Part shown: positions 20,635-32,154 of the stretch, piece after piece
Layout of the letters: each line of letters begins with the position of its first letter
How positions within the stretch are numbered: position 1 is the stretch's first letter
Assembly (NCBI GenBank): GCA_002221725.1
Contig: NJFT01000102.1
Coordinates: forward strand, 1 to 64,000
Origin: Scedosporium boydii
Taxonomy: Eukaryota; Ascomycota; Sordariomycetes; Microascales; Microascaceae
Direction: 5' to 3'
DNA length: 64,000 nucleotides
Translations under genes and position numbers: made by a program
The notes under the pieces: model-generated
The model's input: only the letters and a program-made list of their open reading frames with translations
Databases searched by the model: none
Told to the model about the DNA's origin: nothing

Positions 20635-20867
20635 GAGTTTGGCCAAGGGAGGTCGGATTGATTATTAAAGCGAGCGGGGATGTATAAACAATTATCCGCT
20701 CTAATGCTTTTTGGTCTTTTGGGTTCCCAAACTTACCCCTCAAATTGCATGCCCAACTGCCGTTCGACCCAGAGGTATCTCTTGGACTTATATTGAGGTC
20801 TCTGTTCTCTACCTCTTTGTTGAATTAAACCATTTTCATCCTTCCTTCTAGTTATTATGTGACAAAC

Positions 20868-21504
20868 ATGAGTCTTCCCATCGACAGCAGCAAGCAGACC
20901 ACATATGTTCCCGAAAGCGACCATCATATATTTTTACCCTGTCCAGAGGGCATAGGCGTTCCTCTTCAGGACCTTCAAAAACACATATTAAGCACAGCGC
21001 CCAAAACCATACAAGAAAAAAAGTTGTACTCGTACCAGTTTCCGGAGGCTAGCAAAAAAGTTGCGTCCCAAGTTGCGGTGTCGAGAGTAAGTCATCCTAA
21101 TAAACAACTCGCATACCCTGCTGACTGATGCTGAGGCTCGCAAGGTGCGAGAATGGGCGGAGAACAAAGGATTGCATCTGGAAAAGGACAAGACCCGATA
21201 TCCCCGCCCCGAGTTGTTTGGATGGGATAGCGGAACTTGCTGGACGCACAGAAGAATTAGTCTTTCTATCCCGGTTAATGGGGATTCGGAACAAGACTAT
21301 ATAGTGGAAATTGTCTCGACGGATCGCAAGACAACAGATCGCAATACGATATGCCGGACTACGTGGCCTCCCGATAAAATCCTTGTTCTTTACGATGCTG
21401 GGATTTCAAGGCCTTGTGGAGCTGATAATTTGGGGTTTAAGGGTTTGAAGAGAATTCATTTCTTATATATTATGCTTCCTCTTACTACAGAACACTTAGA
21501 ATAA
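20868..21504 (+). CDS. Hypothetical protein
   Basis: Exons 20868-21086 and 21136-21504 (49 bp intron, GTAAGT donor, GCTGAC branch site, GAG-flanked AG acceptor) give 195 residues. The beta-rich second exon (LSIPVNGDSEQDYIVEIVSTDRKT; DKILVLYDAG) looks globular. No known domain recognised. Its stop codon lies inside the last 9 bp of the convergent minus-strand gene. Confidence 0.5.
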
Positions 21505-24261
21505 CGAAACAAAGTCATTGAATGAATTCAGCCATCCTTCACCTTCGGCACCGGTGTCGGGTTGTAAAAATGCGGCCATGTCAAAATTGTCATTGATTGG
21601 GAGTAGACCTTCGGAAGTATTAACAGCTTCGAGAAGTGCGTCCAAGTTATTATGATGGTATTCCGGACTCGAATTATCAGCATGCAACGTTGAATCGTCG
21701 TGAGGTCCAGTATGAAGAGAGGGATCGCAAACATTCCCACCAGGGCGGGAAGAGGGAAAGTCGATTGTAGCCATACTCTCAATGAAAGATCCACCGGAAT
21801 TTCCAGACTGGTCGACTTCCCCTAGGACCATCATACCGGGTTGCGGTTCAACTTCTGTAGATTCTACCGAGAATGGAGAGCGGTCAGAATCTGGCTGCCC
21901 GAGCCCTGTGGATTCTACAGGATCGGGTCGTGAGATAATTAATTCAATATCTCCAGAAGAAAGGAGACCGGAAGAGAAAGACGGCTCCTCGTACCAATCT
22001 ACCCCGTAGCCCTGAGAAGCCGGGCTGCTCGGGCAGCCTCTGGCATCCCCGGGAGCAGTATGCTCACTAGCCTGGGGGCCCCCCGCACCAAGATTGCTTT
22101 GGTTTAGGGTCGAGATATCGAGGTCCCGAGTCGTCTCCAATGTCTCATTCGGCACACTTCCATGACTGTCTCGCACAGAATTGCTCGTGGATACGGCAGT
22201 GCTTCTGTGATATGGAGACCCCTCCGTATTTCCCCCGCGCGGCGCGTTGCCCAGCGTTTCGAACGAACAGTCCAGTTGGCCGTTAATCATGGTAACCGCT
22301 TCGACCAGCATATGGATCGGATGGGCATAGGTGTCAAGTGAACGGGCTTCTGGATCGGTCGAGGAGACTGTTTGAGCGGGTTCTCTGCAATTGGTACTCT
22401 GCTCTGTCCGCTCTGTTGCGGTGAGTGGTGTCTCGGACATATCCATATGGTCGGCCACCGCATCCGTGGACCCGCCAACGGCACCTCCTGATGTATTGCT
22501 AGTCGCGAATTGAACTCCTCGTTGAGAGGGATCTAGACAAGTCGTAGAGGGAGGTCGTCGCTTCTTGGTCGCCCCTTGATGGGCTCGATTTCTAAGGCTG
22601 TGCATTCGTGTTTTCTGGGCGGGCCCCTGCGTTGTCTCCGTCGTAAACTGTATGCCGGTCTCCGCAGACTCGGTATTCCCATTTGTGGGAGGAGTGTGAG
22701 TCGAACGAGCGGGCCGTGGTGCCTGATGTTGTGGGGATATTTGTAACGGAACACCCACCTGCAAATTCGAGTTGGCTACATCGGAATCTGGGGGGGACTG
22801 TGATTGTACGCTCTCGTTCGGACTAGGGGTACTCCGAAGTGCAGCCTCTCGTTCGCCTGGAGTGGAGCCTGTACTCTCCTGAACCTCCGGCTCCGCATAC
22901 GTCCCCATCCGCCCTCGGGAGCTCGATCTGGCCGGCCGGGTTGTTACGTTCATATCCTCGTCGGAGGTAGTGCTCAGGGGAGGCACATCATTTATTGGCC
23001 TGAATGCCGTCCCGTTAGCTGCAGTCTCCTTAGAAATCGTGCCCTTAGCACGATTCCGTTTTCGCGGCTTTTCGGTTGTCGCTCTGCGAGGGCGCTTGCG
23101 GTTTGACGATCCTGGTATTGACTTGTGGCCCCCCTCAATATGAACCGGCTCTGGGTTACTAAATTGTTGGGCATCTCGAGGTTGGCGCGATATGAATAGT
23201 TTCCATTTGTTGACCGCCAAGCCTGCCCCAAAGTCTAACAATAAGGGGGAAAGGCCAATGTCTTGGGATATTTTCTCGACGCTATTGAATTGTTAGTAGG
23301 ATAATCCTGGAGGAATGGAAAAGCCTTACTCTATCTCTGAGAAGAACCTCCTAATCAAGTTGCTAGGATGGAGAAGGAGGACGTCCTCTGCAACCTTTCT
23401 CGGATCAATGGTTTTGGCAAATTTAGCGGCGATGATGCCCACCGCTTCGCTCCTTGGTTCATCTTTCATCCCTAAGATGGGACCCAAACGGTAATTTATC
23501 TCTATAGTCAAGACTATCAGCAATAAGGCCATCCATGTCGGCTTTCTCAATTTCTCGAGAGCTTCGCTGGCTTTATTTGCAAGTTCGAGCAAAACGCGTA
23601 CGAACTTAAAATCCCGATAGCCAGACGAGCCCTGGGGGTAGTGTTTCGGATCGTCTTCCTCCGTGAAGTAGTAGCCATAGTACTGGACACAATACGCCAT
23701 GAACTTTGCGGCCCCTATGATAACCTTGGTGTCGGAATTCAACTTCGCGGCCTCCGCTAGCAACGCGTTGCTAAAGGCTGGGGTATTGGTATTGTATTTT
23801 GCGCAATAGCCGTCAATCACGCTTTCCAGCAGGTTTATATCCTTAAGGGTCGTTCTCTTGGCTACTCCCTCTAAAGGCCCAGTTAGTTTCTCGCAACATG
23901 CATTGACTGCCAGTTCAATCTCGTCGGTCGTCGCGGATGTCGAATTCTGCGTCGCCGCTGTTGTAGAATTCTGGGCCCAATCTAATGCCTCGCTAACTGC
24001 TGTCGGAACCTTTTTACTACCGAGAAGTTAGAAACGAGAAAGCGCAGCTTTGATACCTTCTTACCACGAGCAAGTTTCTATTCTACTAGACGCGACAAAA
24101 ACTCCGCCGTACGGTGGAAGAGCGTGAGGTGAGCGACGCATTCGTATCGCTGCCCAATGGTTGCCTTTTTCCGAAGCCTGGCAACTGAAGCCTTTGACAA
24201 GAACAATACACTCGGAATCCCGGCCATACTGGTTGAGCCTAGGAAACCCGTCTGCGCGCAT
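21496..24261 (-). CDS. Large protein: helical N-terminal region, long disordered tail
   Basis: Exons 24261-24065, 24016-23330 and 23281-21496 on the minus strand give 889 residues. Residues 66-330 are helical and Cys-containing (AVNACCEKLTGPLEGVAKRT; FVRVLLELANKASEALEKL) with one hydrophobic helix (WMALLLIVLTIEI). From about 350 to the end the chain is Ser/Thr/Pro/Gln-rich with NLS-like RKRPRRATTEKPRKRNR and acidic patches. This resembles a regulator with an activation domain, but no DNA-binding motif is visible. The first exon is the least certain: it begins 50 bp below a long hairpin. Confidence 0.5.
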
Positions 24262-24312
24262 CGTGAAAATTGGTTGCTTGCAGAGGTTTGGGGTTGGGCC
24301 AGAGACGAGAGT

Positions 24313-24373
24313 TCGGGGGGCGTGTGCTTATTTCCAAATTTTTGAAATTTGGAAATAAGCACACGCCCCCCGA
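24313..24373. repeat. Perfect 29-bp-arm palindrome
   Basis: Arm 24313-24341 is exactly complementary to 24345-24373, leaving a 3-base TTG loop. The arm reads TCGGGGGGCGTGTGC then TTATTTCCAAATTT. It lies 52 bp upstream of the minus-strand ATG at 24261. Confidence 0.95.
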
Positions 24374-24771
24374 CACCTTCGCCCCTTCACCTTCCTGCAA
24401 CTTACTTGAATTTGCGTACTTCTCGGGAAAATCTCGCGTTAATGCGCGCTTCCATCTACTTCTCAATCAAGGCCAGTCCAACATGAAATGAAAGTACTTG
24501 ACAAGGGCATTATCATGGCTACCAGGTCCCCTTCACCATAAAGGAGAACCCCGTTTTGTGGCTTCCGTCGTTGCCCGTCCTTTCGCGCGTCGATGGGAAG
24601 TACATATGGAACTGAAGCTGCACTTTCAACTCTCTCGCTCTATCTCCGCATCGACCAGGCTGGTAGTAGGACCAAGCAAATCATCTTTGCCTGCATCCGT
24701 CCGCCTTATTGTTCGCGCACGATTGTATCCCTGTGCTAAGCTGCACTTACAGCCCGCACTGCACACTCCCA

Positions 24772-25690
24772 ATGCTACTCCCGAGTCAAATGCACGAGCC
24801 TGTGGTGGCCTTCGTCGTTGTGCAGCTCATGGGAGCCCTCTACATTTATTTAGTAACAACCGGTCGGAAGCGGAGAATTTGGCTTCTGATACCTATCTCG
24901 CTGGTCATCGCATTCTTCATCAGTGTTGCTCTCGTCCTCGTCGTCACTCGAAAGATTAAAGATGCCATTTCTATTTGGGCTATATCTTGGCAGGCATTTA
25001 CTCTCTTGTGGCCCGCTGGAATGTCGGTAAGTGAAGGCTACGAGGCGCTTGTTGATCTCTTGTTAATGGAAGGAACCCTAGCTCCTCAGCAGCGCCTCCT
25101 CACGAAGCGCCGCGCTTAGCTTCGTCGACACTTTCTCACTGCACAACTATGGGGATGTTGGCTGTGTCGTCTTGTCGGCACTAGGCATCGCCCAAGTTAT
25201 TGCCTTTGTATTAGTCGTTTGCCTCGGCTTGGTACTACCGCCCCGCTACGCCCTCGAGCATTCTTGGTATTGGGGGCTGTTGTTCCTGCCTCACATCCAA
25301 ATAAATATGATCGCTTGGCACGGTTACACCGTCGACCGAGATGTACAAGCCGCCTCCGAAGACGATCAGTGTAGGCGTCGGCTGGGATTGAGGTTGACTA
25401 TCACTGTTATCACTGCCACAGCCATGGTTCTGTCAATTACCATGACAGGCGTCTCATCTTGGATAAGCGGCGATATTCATCACGCAGTCCAATGCACCTG
25501 CCACACGGTCGCCCTCTTCGCCGGACTCTGGTTGAGGCTGGAAACGAGCCAGAGCCAGGACCGGAGCCAGAGCTGGAATGATAGCGACCAGGCTCCGATG
25601 CCCAAAACCACTTGTTCCGCATCCGTGGAGCAAGTGTATGAGCGTGTGGACTCTGCGGTTGGCATTAGTGATGGCGTTGAGTCTCTGTAA
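24772..25690 (+). CDS. Polytopic membrane protein, splice uncertain
   Basis: The first exon from ATG 24772 carries three hydrophobic helices (VVAFVVVQLMGALYIYLV; IWLLIPISLVIAFFISVALVLVV; ISIWAISWQAFTLLWPAG). The second (about 25090-25690) carries more (VIAFVLVVCLGLVLP; LTITVITATAMVLSITMTG; CHTVALFAGLWLRL) and a Ser/Gln-rich tail. The strong GTAAGT donor at 25027 does not keep frame with any AG I see. A weaker GTCGGT donor at 25023 joined to 25090 does, giving about 283 residues. Either that site is used or the copy is frameshifted. Function unknown. It resembles the gene at 30208 in general architecture only. Confidence 0.5.
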
Positions 25691-25800
25691 GTGCATTCTT
25701 ATTACGTACCAAGGCATAAATATCTAACTTCTAAGCTAGTAGCGGTTCCTCAACTACATCGCTGCATTCAGACCTACCTAAGGTTTTTACCATAGCCGGG

Positions 25801-26706
25801 ATGTCATTTCCGGCGTCCGAGCTGAGCTAGTGAGTTCATATCGCTAATGCGAAGGAGTTGGGTATCCGGCTAACTAGAGAAGCTCACGCGTTGACAGTGA
25901 GGCCCAGTGGCAAATGCGCAAAGAGTGAGTACGGATACTCACTGGATAAAGAACCCGCTAACTTCAAAAGATATGAGCTACACTTAAGTGGGAAGGCACA
26001 TGAATTCCTTAACTATCGGCGTTTCTCAAAAATATTAGATATAGGCTCAGGTACAGGTGAATGGGCAATGTAGGTCTATAAACGAGGCGAACGTTTTCCG
26101 AGATTGCTAATATTTCGTGCCTTCAGCGATGTTGCCGAGCAGAACCATGAAGCGCACATACGCGGCATAGACCTCGTAGATATCGCGCCGGAATGGGTGC
26201 CTCAGAATGTCGAGTTTTTAGTCGACGACGCAAATAAAAACTGGGCAGATGAAGGAGAGTATGATCTAATCAACTGCCGGAATCTGGACCCAAACGAGTT
26301 GGATTGGGACGTCGTCTCCGCAGGAGCATTTCGAGCATTGCGCCCCGGTGGATGGTTCCATTACCGCAACCAGTTCCTGAGTATTAACAGCGTCAAACCC
26401 ACAGCCTGGGAGGAGTTCGTGGAACTGGCGACTGGAAAGTACGTTCTAGGCACCAGCGCTTATCTCACCTGTGAGCATAGACTCCGCAAGGCAGGGTTCG
26501 AATTCTACCGTTGCGTCTTCGAGCTTCCACAGTCAAGCCGCTCGACTTCTCAAGAAATTTCGCCTTGCGCTATTGTGATAGGAAGGTTGAAAGGGGTCTT
26601 CGCCAAGCTACTCCATAAGGCCGGAGAATCGGATGAAAGCATCTCTGTGCTGGCCAACACGTTCGAAAGCCAGCTGAAGGGAAAAGACTATCCCGTGATG
26701 GTGTAA
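25801..26706 (+). CDS. UMTA/LaeA-type SAM-dependent methyltransferase
   Basis: Exons 25801-25829, 25898-25924, 25971-26069 and 26127-26706 give 244 residues. The first two exons are only 29 and 27 bp, but each joins in frame with good GTGAGT donors. The protein reads into the family's typical start (EYELHLSGKAHEF), then SAM-binding motif I KILDIGSGTGEWAIDVAE, acidic motif II GIDLVDIAPEWVPQNVEF, and EYDLINCRNL, followed by a long helix-strand C-terminus. Fungal members methylate secondary-metabolite intermediates or, like LaeA, regulate clusters. No biosynthetic enzyme is adjacent, so the substrate cannot be inferred. Shorter than most members (about 300). Confidence 0.8.
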
Positions 26707-27941
26707 GAGGCCCCCGAGCAGTGATGGTCCTGATAAAGGCTTACGAGATTAGATACTTCATCGCCTGTCAGAAACCATGGAACCCGCAACCCCGTGCCCC
26801 CAGAGAAACACATTTTTGATCGACATCCGAGGCAGGCCAACGGTGGTTTGGTCAAGTTACACTCCTTGGTCGAGATCGGTGGATCGGCTACACTATCTTC
26901 TATTTCTGCTATTCTATTCCTAGGTCGCATTTTGAATACTACGGTGCCGAGAAGGAGACAACTCTCACTCTGAATCAACCTTAGTTTATCTCATTACCCT
27001 AGGCTGTGGTTTTAGGTTGCAGAGTGGACATTACGGACTATTGCAAGAACTTCCAGAGAGTTGAAGATGTGGAGGAAGCCGCTTCAGTGCCTTGCTTGTC
27101 AAGATATAATTAGTTGTACTTATTTTCCTTGTTTTATACTTTCCTAGAAGGTCCTTCCAGGCATTGTAACACCTTTACCCTCTATCTAGATTATATCAGT
27201 ACCAGTGTCGCGCGCGAACATCTGACGAGATTTGATCGGTCGTCTAGGGAGGGATTTAAATCAACTGTGGCATTTGATGCCCATTTCTTTCCCAGTACGT
27301 TTTTCCATAGTTCCATTCACTGCTTGACTGATAATCGTCTCAGCATCCAGCTCAGCAGTCCCGCTAACAGCTATGGTCACGGAGAGGGAGCTCTAGATAG
27401 TGAACTCGGGGAGACTGACCAGTTCAGCAGGCTCGGTTGCGGATGATCATTTGGAGTGATTGTTCTTCGGTTGAGCGTGGTCGGGAATACACCCCTAAAA
27501 AGCACCTACTTCCTGTTTAGGACTAGCCGAGCCATAATTCTTTTCATCTAAATCGGACTGACTGGTTAGTCCCCTGATTTGGACAACCGTGAGATCTTCC
27601 ACACCCCGAGATTGATCATCCAAATTAGACTGCCCAGTTGCCTACTAACGTTCGCACCTACCGAAGTTAGTAGCATCCTCCTTTGCCATAGAACCGCCAT
27701 CTTGTGAGAACAGTTTTCCGAAGGCTTAATTTCAAGGCCAGGTTGGTGTATAGAGCGGCGCATCCTCTCCTCCGGATGATCCTCTTCCTTTTCCACATCA
27801 TTCCGAAACCGTACTACAGCACTATTACCGGGCTTCTTTCTATCCATCATTCTAGTTCCGCGAACATCTTCATTTACTTCACAACCAGAGAAATATTACT
27901 TTTACTACCCCAACTTTTCTCATTCCGGAGAAGCCACCAAA
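26707..27941. other. Intergenic with one gene-family relic
   Basis: Apart from the BAH-PHD 3' fragment (27024-27125) there is no supported gene. Several open frames lack starts or splice signals. Confidence 0.45.
27024..27125 (+). pseudogene. 3' fragment of a BAH-PHD family gene
   Basis: GTGGACATTACGGACTATTGC through GTGGAGGAAGCCGCTTCAG and the following 3' sequence is about 80% identical to 33221-33345, the end of the intact BAH-PHD gene. The frame is shifted, and no upstream exons accompany it. Confidence 0.65.
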
Positions 27942-29279
27942 ATGGCTGATGTTCGTCCCAAAGTCATCAAGGAGGGCACTAGATATAGGATTGCCCAGGC
28001 CTGCGACAGATGTCGTAGTAGGAAGATTCGCTGCGATGGCAACCGCCCTTTCTGTTCCCAGTGTGCCAATGTTGGCTTCGAGTGTCGGACTACCGACAAG
28101 CTGAGCCGCCGTGCTTTTCCTCGCGGCTACACTGAGTCATTAGAAGAGCAAGTCCGACAGCTCCGGGCCGAAGTGAAGCGATTGAAAAATGCATTGGATG
28201 AGAAAGATAAAACACTTGCCGGGTATGGACACGTCTCTGAACAAAATCACGATGCTTTGGCTCCTCGAGCCAAAGAGAACACTTCCAGTATTCAAACGCC
28301 ACACTCAGATTATTACGACTCCAGCCTGAGATCGCCAGCTGGCACTGCGCCGGCCACAGTCCAACTAGCTTCCACCTCTGGAGAACTGCTGATGGCCTCG
28401 ACTCCGAAGGAGACTCTGAGGAAGCGCACCAGGCGTGTGGCGAGGGCTTGTACGTCATGCCACCGTCGCAAAGTGCGGTGCAATGTTGACGACGGCGTGC
28501 CATGCACGAAATGTAAGCGTGCTGACGTTGGCTGTATTATAAGAGAACCTAAAAAAAGGTAAGTTTAATCTCCTTGATTTCCTAATATTTTGATATGAGA
28601 GGTATTGATAGTAGGGTGGCGGTCTCTCTTTAGGAAGAAACACCGCAAGTCAGGTTCACCAACTGATACCACGCTTCCAGGCTCAATCGATATCGCTGGA
28701 GTCAAGAATGTTATTAGCGAAGTCGAAGAGGGCGACAGGAACACCGATTTCAACATATATAATCTGAAGGAAGTTAACAACACTGATGACTCTTTCATGC
28801 TGGGCAATGGTAATACTGCTCTGCAATCAGCGACTCGAAAGATACCTAAAGTGATAGTGAGCGAGAACACCGGCCATCATATCGCTGCTGCTCGTCGAGA
28901 CACCGAGGCGTTTCTTGCTGAACCCGCTTACGGGCACCCAGTTGAAGGTATCCTTTGGAGCGCAACCTCACACGTCGTAGACCTACAGCGCGAGGTCGCC
29001 AAGATAGGGGAGATGACAGCAATGAAGAAGAAGGTGGATGAGGTTAATGGTCTTCTTGATACTACGGTCTACAAGGCTTCTACGGCCACCTACCATGGCA
29101 ACCCCCAGCAGTATAGTGAGACGCCCACAGACACAGAAAACGACATCGCTCTACACTATGAAATCAGCACTGAGGACCGTTGGATCGGCGACCTAGGTAC
29201 CAATACCCTAGAGTTGATTATGGGCGTGTCCAATGATTTGGCCTGGCCGAATCTAGACAATCCTCAAGAGCATCTCTGA
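27942..29279 (+). CDS. Transcription factor with two Zn2Cys6 clusters
   Basis: Exons 27942-28558 and 28634-29279 (75 bp intron) give 420 residues. Residues 21-48 form one binuclear zinc cluster, C-x2-C-x6-C-x6-C-x2-C-x6-C ([19 protein letters not shown]...). It is followed by [20 protein letters not shown] and a coiled coil, the same arrangement as the acetate regulators FacB/Cat8. Around residues 167-195 lies a second complete cluster ([20 protein letters not shown]...) with a basic tail KKRKKHRK. The rest is mixed and mostly disordered; the large regulatory domain of FacB/Cat8 is absent. Two such clusters in one chain are unusual. It may be a truncated FacB-like copy fused to another factor, binding two half-sites (inference). 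Confidence 0.85.
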
Positions 29280-29423
29280 ACTGCAATAGAGCTTTTATTA
29301 ACTTCGAACATGACCCTCGAACAATCATGCAAGCGATATTGATTCCAGGCCTGCCATATACCTATTTGAGTAGGAAAAGCATCGTGCAGTTTCTCTAACC
29401 ATATCTGCACTAACATCTATGTT

Positions 29424-29800
29424 TAGTCAAGAAGGTACCGTACAAGATAGGAGAACTTGTCTGGCTAGAGGAGGCCAGGGATTTGGTTGCCCACATCCGT
29501 GAGATCCGTGCCCGCGATCAATGGAATATCTACCTGCGTGTCCTCTGGATGTATTGGCCGGACGAGGTACAGCATCGCAGCCTCGCCAAGGTCTGCATTG
29601 CTTCGAAATCGTCTAAGGATGAGCAGGGCAAGGAATACCTTCAAATTGCAGCCGGATTTGGTTTCGTGAACGCCATTCCCTTGTTTATGGTAAGCCTTGC
29701 TCCAGGCCAACATCATCACAAAGACGATTGCCTCGAATGACAGTAAGTTGTGCAGTTACTTTCACCTAAGATATATTTAATAATACTTTCCCTAGTGGCA
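29424..29800 (+). pseudogene. BAH-domain fragment with internal replacement
   Basis: Starts at an intron acceptor (GTTTAG) and encodes YKIGELVWLEEARDLVAHIRE through VLWMYWPDE, over 90% identical to the intact gene at 32479-32640. The next 150 bp (29571-29725) are unrelated, after which the match resumes at AATGACAGTAAGTTG. No PHD exon follows. Treated as a rearranged, probably dead copy. Confidence 0.7.
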
Positions 29801-30207
29801 ATTGTGTTTGTCAGACACTTGTTGACCACTGCCAACTGGGAGTCGTCGACTTTAGACGCTCGCTCCGGCCTTAATCCCCCTCCACTTCGACCCGTCCACT
29901 ATTTCCCTGTCACACTTGACGTCCTATTGCATGTTATATGCTCAATACCTTGAAAATCCCGCTTTTGAAATGCGGGCCAGCTCAGCTCAGCTGAGAGCAG
30001 GCCCAAATTTGATCCGAACCATGACAGTCGACGAAGCAAGCCCCTGATGATCCCACCCTCGCACAGGGATATCAGGATATTTGGGCTAAAGTACATATGT
30101 AGCAGGCCGCCCAGCCTTGCCCAAAGCGAACCTGCACTTTCCATGCAACGTGGTCGCCTTGGTCACCTTCTATCAACCCTAATTGTTGTCTCACCATTCG
30201 TTTGAAA

Positions 30208-31188
30208 ATGCAGACTGCCAGGGTAGTCTCATGTGTTGCCCTTGCAGTGAGTTTCACCGCACAACTTGCATACCTCATCAAATTTCGAGAACGAATAAAG
30301 CCACCGAACACATTGCAGAAAGATCACAATAAAGAACGAAACTGGATTTTGGCTCTTTGCATACCTTGCACGATTTGTGCCATCGTGTTTACCGTGCTCA
30401 GAAAAGATGCCGAAGACGAAACCTACCCTTATTACACCTACTCTGCAATTGGGCGGTTTGCAACACATCTGACTTCTCTCTGCATTGTAGTATGCTCTCC
30501 CTATTTCGATTGTTCTCGGTATAGTACTAATGTGTTGCAGGTCAAAGATGTTACAAGTCCCTTTCTTCTGCACCTACATGTGCGAATTACATTGGCTTAT
30601 CGGACTAGCCTCGCCATCCAACTTTGTTTGATGGTAGTAGGTATCGTTCTACTAGCTATTCCACCTGAGATACACATGACGCCTCAAATCTCCGAGGCCA
30701 TGATATGGATCGCTACCACCATCGCTCATGTTCAGGTTGCAGCAGTAGGTTGCATTTGGTTGTGGCATTGGCGAATGAGGCGATGGATGAGGCAGTGGCG
30801 GTTATACTCTCTTCTCGCAATTGGGCTGATCACGTCCACATCGTCGGTGGCACTGCTGGTAAGCGCTGTACTTCACCAGCTTCCGCAACTACATCACATA
30901 CATGGCTTGCTACTGGCATTAGATGTACTGGAGAAGCTCTGTTGGAAGTGTTGGGGGAGGGATGACCCAAGGTCCCCTTCCAGTCGGGAGTTGGGTGCTG
31001 AAAGTCAACAAAATTTAGGGCAAGCAGATGTAAATTTCAAATCTGCGAGTACCTCTCTAGATGGTCCGGGATCCAACAGTCGTCAGGGACATGAAAGAGA
31101 TGGCTCTGCTGAATCTATCGCCGGGCGGACTGTTACTCACGATCTTGTCGAGCTGGTGGGCCAGTTGCCAATCACGTCATGTGTGTGA
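30208..31188 (+). CDS. Polytopic membrane protein, unknown
   Basis: Exons 30208-30489 and 30541-31188 (51 bp intron with TACTAAT branch site; its length is a multiple of three, so it also reads open) give 309 residues. About seven hydrophobic helices are visible: VSCVALAVSFTAQLAYLI; WILALCIPCTICAIVFTVL; FATHLTSLCIVV; LAIQLCLMVVGIVLLAI; MIWIATTIAHVQVAAVGCIW; LLAIGLITSTSSVALLVSAV. The soluble Ser/Gly-rich tail is 70 residues. The layout resembles fungal rhodopsin-like or PTH11-type proteins but no CFEM or clear signature is seen. Confidence 0.6.
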   Translation: MQTARVVSCVALAVSFTAQLAYLIKFRERIKPPNTLQKDHNKERNWILALCIPCTICAIVFTVLRKDAEDETYPYYTYSAIGRFATHLTSLCIVVCSPYFDCSRYSTNVLQVKDVTSPFLLHLHVRITLAYRTSLAIQLCLMVVGIVLLAIPPEIHMTPQISEAMIWIATTIAHVQVAAVGCIWLWHWRMRRWMRQWRLYSLLAIGLITSTSSVALLVSAVLHQLPQLHHIHGLLLALDVLEKLCWKCWGRDDPRSPSSRELGAESQQNLGQADVNFKSASTSLDGPGSNSRQGHERDGSAESIAGRTVTHDLVELVGQLPITSCV

Positions 31189-31194
31189 GGAAGG

Positions 31195-31227
31195 CCCAAA
31201 AGCTCCCCTGTATTGGGGGGAGCTTTT
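31195..31227. terminator. Hairpin followed by T run, 3' of the membrane-protein gene
   Basis: CCAAAAGCTCCCC and GGGGAGCTTTTTGG form an 11-13 bp stem around a short loop, within 40 bp of the stop codon. It looks like a rho-independent terminator, but in a fungus it is better read as a chance or foldback hairpin. Confidence 0.35.
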
Positions 31228-31436
31228 TGGTATGATATGTATGTATCGGGATAAAAAGTATTCTCATGGAGCACGCAATGGAATCTCGCTTCTGCAGAAT
31301 TCGTACGGCCCGAGGGTGAGCTTGCGACTTTGCGGTTCCCCGCTCGTGGGAAATACTTTTGTTGCGGTTTACCTGTGTGTTGCCATCCTTATATATCTGC
31401 GCGGCCCCAGATGCAATTTGATTCTTCTGAGCCATT

Positions 31437-31900
31437 CTACCATGAACCCGAACATGGTGACCGTCTTACCGTCCACGCTCATAGAGCCGTCAACGTCAAA
31501 TTCTTGGAAAAAAGCATACACAGACTTTCTCGAACATCAACGCCCAAACTCTTTTTGGGAAGCAGCATACTTGGACTTTCTCAAATGCCAAAACAGACAT
31601 CCCCGACGAACATGCCTCCAAAACGACCCCAGAAGCAACAGCGAGAGCAACCCAACAACCCCAAAACCAGCCGCTCCCTGTTGACGACTGCCCATTTACC
31701 GTAATTGCATCAGTTGAGGAAACCGATCACCAAGAATCAACTCCATGGCCTTTTGGACGGTCCACTCAAGAGCCTATCTATTACTCCATCGAACCAGCAG
31801 ACGAGTGGAAGAAGATGACCCGCTACAATCGCGTCCGTGCGAGCTCAGCCAACCTTACATTACCCCGGTCCACAGCAAATGCAAAATTACTTAGTATGAT
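31437..31900 (+). pseudogene. N-terminal fragment of a BAH-PHD family gene
   Basis: Parallels 32040-32420 of the intact gene: basic MPPKRP..K start, then YYSIEPADEWKKMTRYN against YYSIKPAAKWRKMKRYH, with the same upstream sequence (CTTATATATCTGCGC). The two parts are in different frames and no BAH or PHD exon follows. Confidence 0.6.
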
Positions 31901-32154
31901 ACGGTCTAATGTCCACCCGCTCTGTGCTGCCATCTAATCCTGTCTGGCGCACCGGCCCACCGCCGCCAAGTTCATTTCCACTTATATCTGCGCATTCCCA
32001 CTTGTAGATGAAGATTTGATTCTTCCAAACCATCTCAACCATATGGATCTGAACCCGGACCCGAGGCCCGCCTTGCCATCCACGCTTATAAAGCCGTCAA
32101 AACCAAATTATGAGTGGAAAAAAACATACGCGGAGTTTCTCAAATACCACGAAC

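Noticed and set aside
24498..24959. Arg/Ser-rich open frame
   Set aside because: Out of frame with the clear membrane helices encoded by the same DNA.
31195..31227. Bacterial-type terminator and hence bacterial transfer
   Set aside because: The adjacent gene has a typical fungal intron; the hairpin alone is not evidence of origin.
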